Shown here one piece after another: positions 5,150-6,154 of a stretch of DNA of 6,154 nucleotides (positions are counted from its first letter, which is position 1; the number at the start of each line of letters is the position of its first letter). The translations under genes were made by a program, and so were the position numbers. Under the pieces are notes generated by a model that saw nothing but the letters and a program-made list of their open reading frames with translations, ran no database searches and was not told the origin of the DNA. The stretch is from Prevotella sp. UBA2755 (GTDB lineage: Bacteria > Bacteroidota > Bacteroidia > Bacteroidales > Bacteroidaceae): NCBI GenBank assembly GCA_002353225.1, contig DEJF01000007.1, forward strand, positions 1 to 6,154, given 5' to 3'.

Positions 5150-5416
5150 TTATTTCTTATTACCTGCATGGCCACCGAAACGACGCGTCGGAGAGAACTC
5201 ACCGAGTTTGTGTCCTACCATGTTCTCAGTAATATAAACAGGGATAAATTTATTTCCATTGTGAACTGCAACTGTATGTCCCACGAAATCCGGGGAAATC
5301 ATTGATGCTCTTGCCCATGTCTTAACGACATTCTTCTTACCACTCTCATTCATAGCGAGAATCTTCTTCTCGAGTGATACGTTGATGTACGGGCCTTTTT
5401 TTAATGAACGACTCAT
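5150..5416 (-). CDS. rpsS: 30S ribosomal protein uS19 (S19)
   Basis: uS19 forms part of the small-subunit head with uS13 and takes part in bridges to the large subunit. The product has 88 residues (E. coli 92). It starts MSRSLKKGPYINVSL, and has the conserved TWARASMISPDFVGHT segment (33-48), HNGNKFIPVYITENMVGHKL (52-71) and the signature GEFSPTRRFGGHAG (72-85). The start is the ATG at 5416, 24 bases after the rplB stop, with an A-rich leader and no Shine-Dalgarno motif. The 36-base gap to rplV is A/T-rich near the rplV start and shows nothing that I can call a terminator or promoter. The order uL2-uS19-uL22 is the standard S10-cluster arrangement. Confidence 0.98.
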   Translation of the reverse strand: MSRSLKKGPYINVSLEKKILAMNESGKKNVVKTWARASMISPDFVGHTVAVHNGNKFIPVYITENMVGHKLGEFSPTRRFGGHAGNKK

Positions 5417-5440
5417 AATTTTCTCTAATTAACTTCGTGA

Positions 5441-6154
5441 TTACTTCTTGTTTGCTCTTTCAATAATGTACTTATTTGAAAGTTTCTTAGGTGCACGAGT
5501 CTTAAGACCCTTAGCGTACAAGCCCTTACGTGAACGTGGGTGTCCTCCAGACTGACGTCCTTCACCACCACCCATTGGGTGATCATGCGGGTTCATAACA
5601 ACACCACGGTTGTGAGGACGCTGACCCAACCAGCGTGAGCGACCAGCCTTACCAGACTGCTCCAGAGCGTGGTCAGAGTTACCTACACTACCTACAGTAG
5701 CCTTACAAGCAGAGAGAATCTGACGAGTCTCACCAGAAGGAAGTTTGATGACACAATAACTACCCTCACGAGAAGTCAACTGAGCGAAATTACCTGCCGA
5801 ACGAACGAGTTTGGCACCCTGCCCGGGACGCATCTCAATGTTGTGGATGACGGTACCCACGGGGATGTTGGCAAGGGGAAGGGCATTACCTACCTCAGGT
5901 GCTGCCTCCACGCCAGACATCAGGGTTGCACCAACCTGCAGTCCATTAGGAGCAATAATATAACGTTTCTCACCATCAGCATAGAAAAGCAATGCGATAC
6001 GTGCCGAGCGGTTCGGATCGTACTCGATTGTCTTTACTACGGCTGGAACACCATCTTTCTCTCGCTTGAAGTCGATGAGACGATACTTCTTCTTGTGACC
6101 ACCGCCCATGTAGCGGACAGTCATCTTACCGGTGTTGTTTCGACCACCGGTAGA
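5441..6154 (-). CDS. rplB: 50S ribosomal protein uL2 (L2), 5' end cut by the window edge
   Basis: uL2 is a core 23S rRNA-binding protein needed for subunit joining and for peptidyl transferase activity. The window holds 237 codons plus the stop; the usual length is about 274, so roughly 37 N-terminal residues lie beyond the right edge. The frame is open to the edge. An ATG at 6124 is internal, because the ten codons upstream (STGGRNNTGK) belong to the conserved N-terminal motif SGGRNNxG before TVRYMGGGHKKKYR. Other marks are EYDPNRSARIAL, the RWLGQRPHNRGVVMNP segment and DHPMGGGEGR (191-200 of this fragment). The functionally important histidine of the DHP motif is present. The position after it that is His in E. 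coli is Met here, which I recall as usual in this phylum. The C-terminus ends KKLSNKYIIERANKK. rpsS follows after 24 bases. Confidence 0.97.
   Translation of the reverse strand, partial: STGGRNNTGKMTVRYMGGGHKKKYRLIDFKREKDGVPAVVKTIEYDPNRSARIALLFYADGEKRYIIAPNGLQVGATLMSGVEAAPEVGNALPLANIPVGTVIHNIEMRPGQGAKLVRSAGNFAQLTSREGSYCVIKLPSGETRQILSACKATVGSVGNSDHALEQSGKAGRSRWLGQRPHNRGVVMNPHDHPMGGGEGRQSGGHPRSRKGLYAKGLKTRAPKKLSNKYIIERANKK

Noticed and set aside
6122..6124. ATG at 6124 as the true start of rplB
   Set aside because: The ten in-frame codons upstream to the window edge encode the conserved STGGRNNTGK motif of uL2, so the gene continues past the edge.
6128..6151. ACCGGT repeated 18 bases apart, able to form a stem-loop
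   Set aside because: It lies within the conserved Gly/Thr/Asn-rich motif of uL2, where GGT and ACC codons produce such repeats; there is no sign of function beyond coding.

Overview
The window is one stretch of a core ribosomal-protein operon. It is transcribed entirely on the minus strand, so transcription runs from high to low coordinates. In transcription order it holds the 3' part of rplB (uL2), then rpsS, rplV, rpsC, rplP, rpmC, rpsQ, rplN, rplX, rplE, rpsN, rpsH, rplF and rplR, and finally the first 26 codons of rpsE (uS5). The gene order is the standard bacterial S10 cluster joined directly to the spc cluster. The protein sequences look like Bacteroidota, order Bacteroidales, probably Prevotella or a close relative. 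That placement rests on remembered family sequences (uL18, uS14, uS17, uL2) and on A/T-rich start regions that mostly lack Shine-Dalgarno motifs; it was not tested by a search.

Layout: positions 5441-6154 hold rplB, cut by the right edge. Positions 3062-5416 hold the rest of the S10 part (uS19, uL22, uS3, uL16, uL29, uS17). Positions 85-3059 hold the spc part (uL14, uL24, uL5, uS14, uS8, uL6, uL18). Positions 1-78 hold the start of rpsE, cut by the left edge. Genes are separated by 2-60 bases, and one pair overlaps by a base. All visible starts in the chosen models are ATG and all 14 visible stops are TAA. No reading frame is broken, and there is no tRNA, mobile element, CRISPR array or clear terminator. 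The S10/spc boundary (rpsQ to rplN) has only two bases between genes, so the two clusters appear to be a single transcript here.

The products are all ribosomal proteins. uS3, uS14 and uS19 belong to the small-subunit head; uS5, uS8 and uS17 to its body. uL2, uL5, uL6, uL14, uL16, uL18, uL22, uL24 and uL29 belong to the large subunit. The window is ordinary in gene content. The points worth a second look are regulatory: only rplE and rplF carry a GGAGG Shine-Dalgarno core, the 60-base rpsN-rpsH gap can fold into an imperfect hairpin just before the uS8 start, and rpsC and rpmC share an identical stop-to-start junction. I saw no evidence of an undescribed system.
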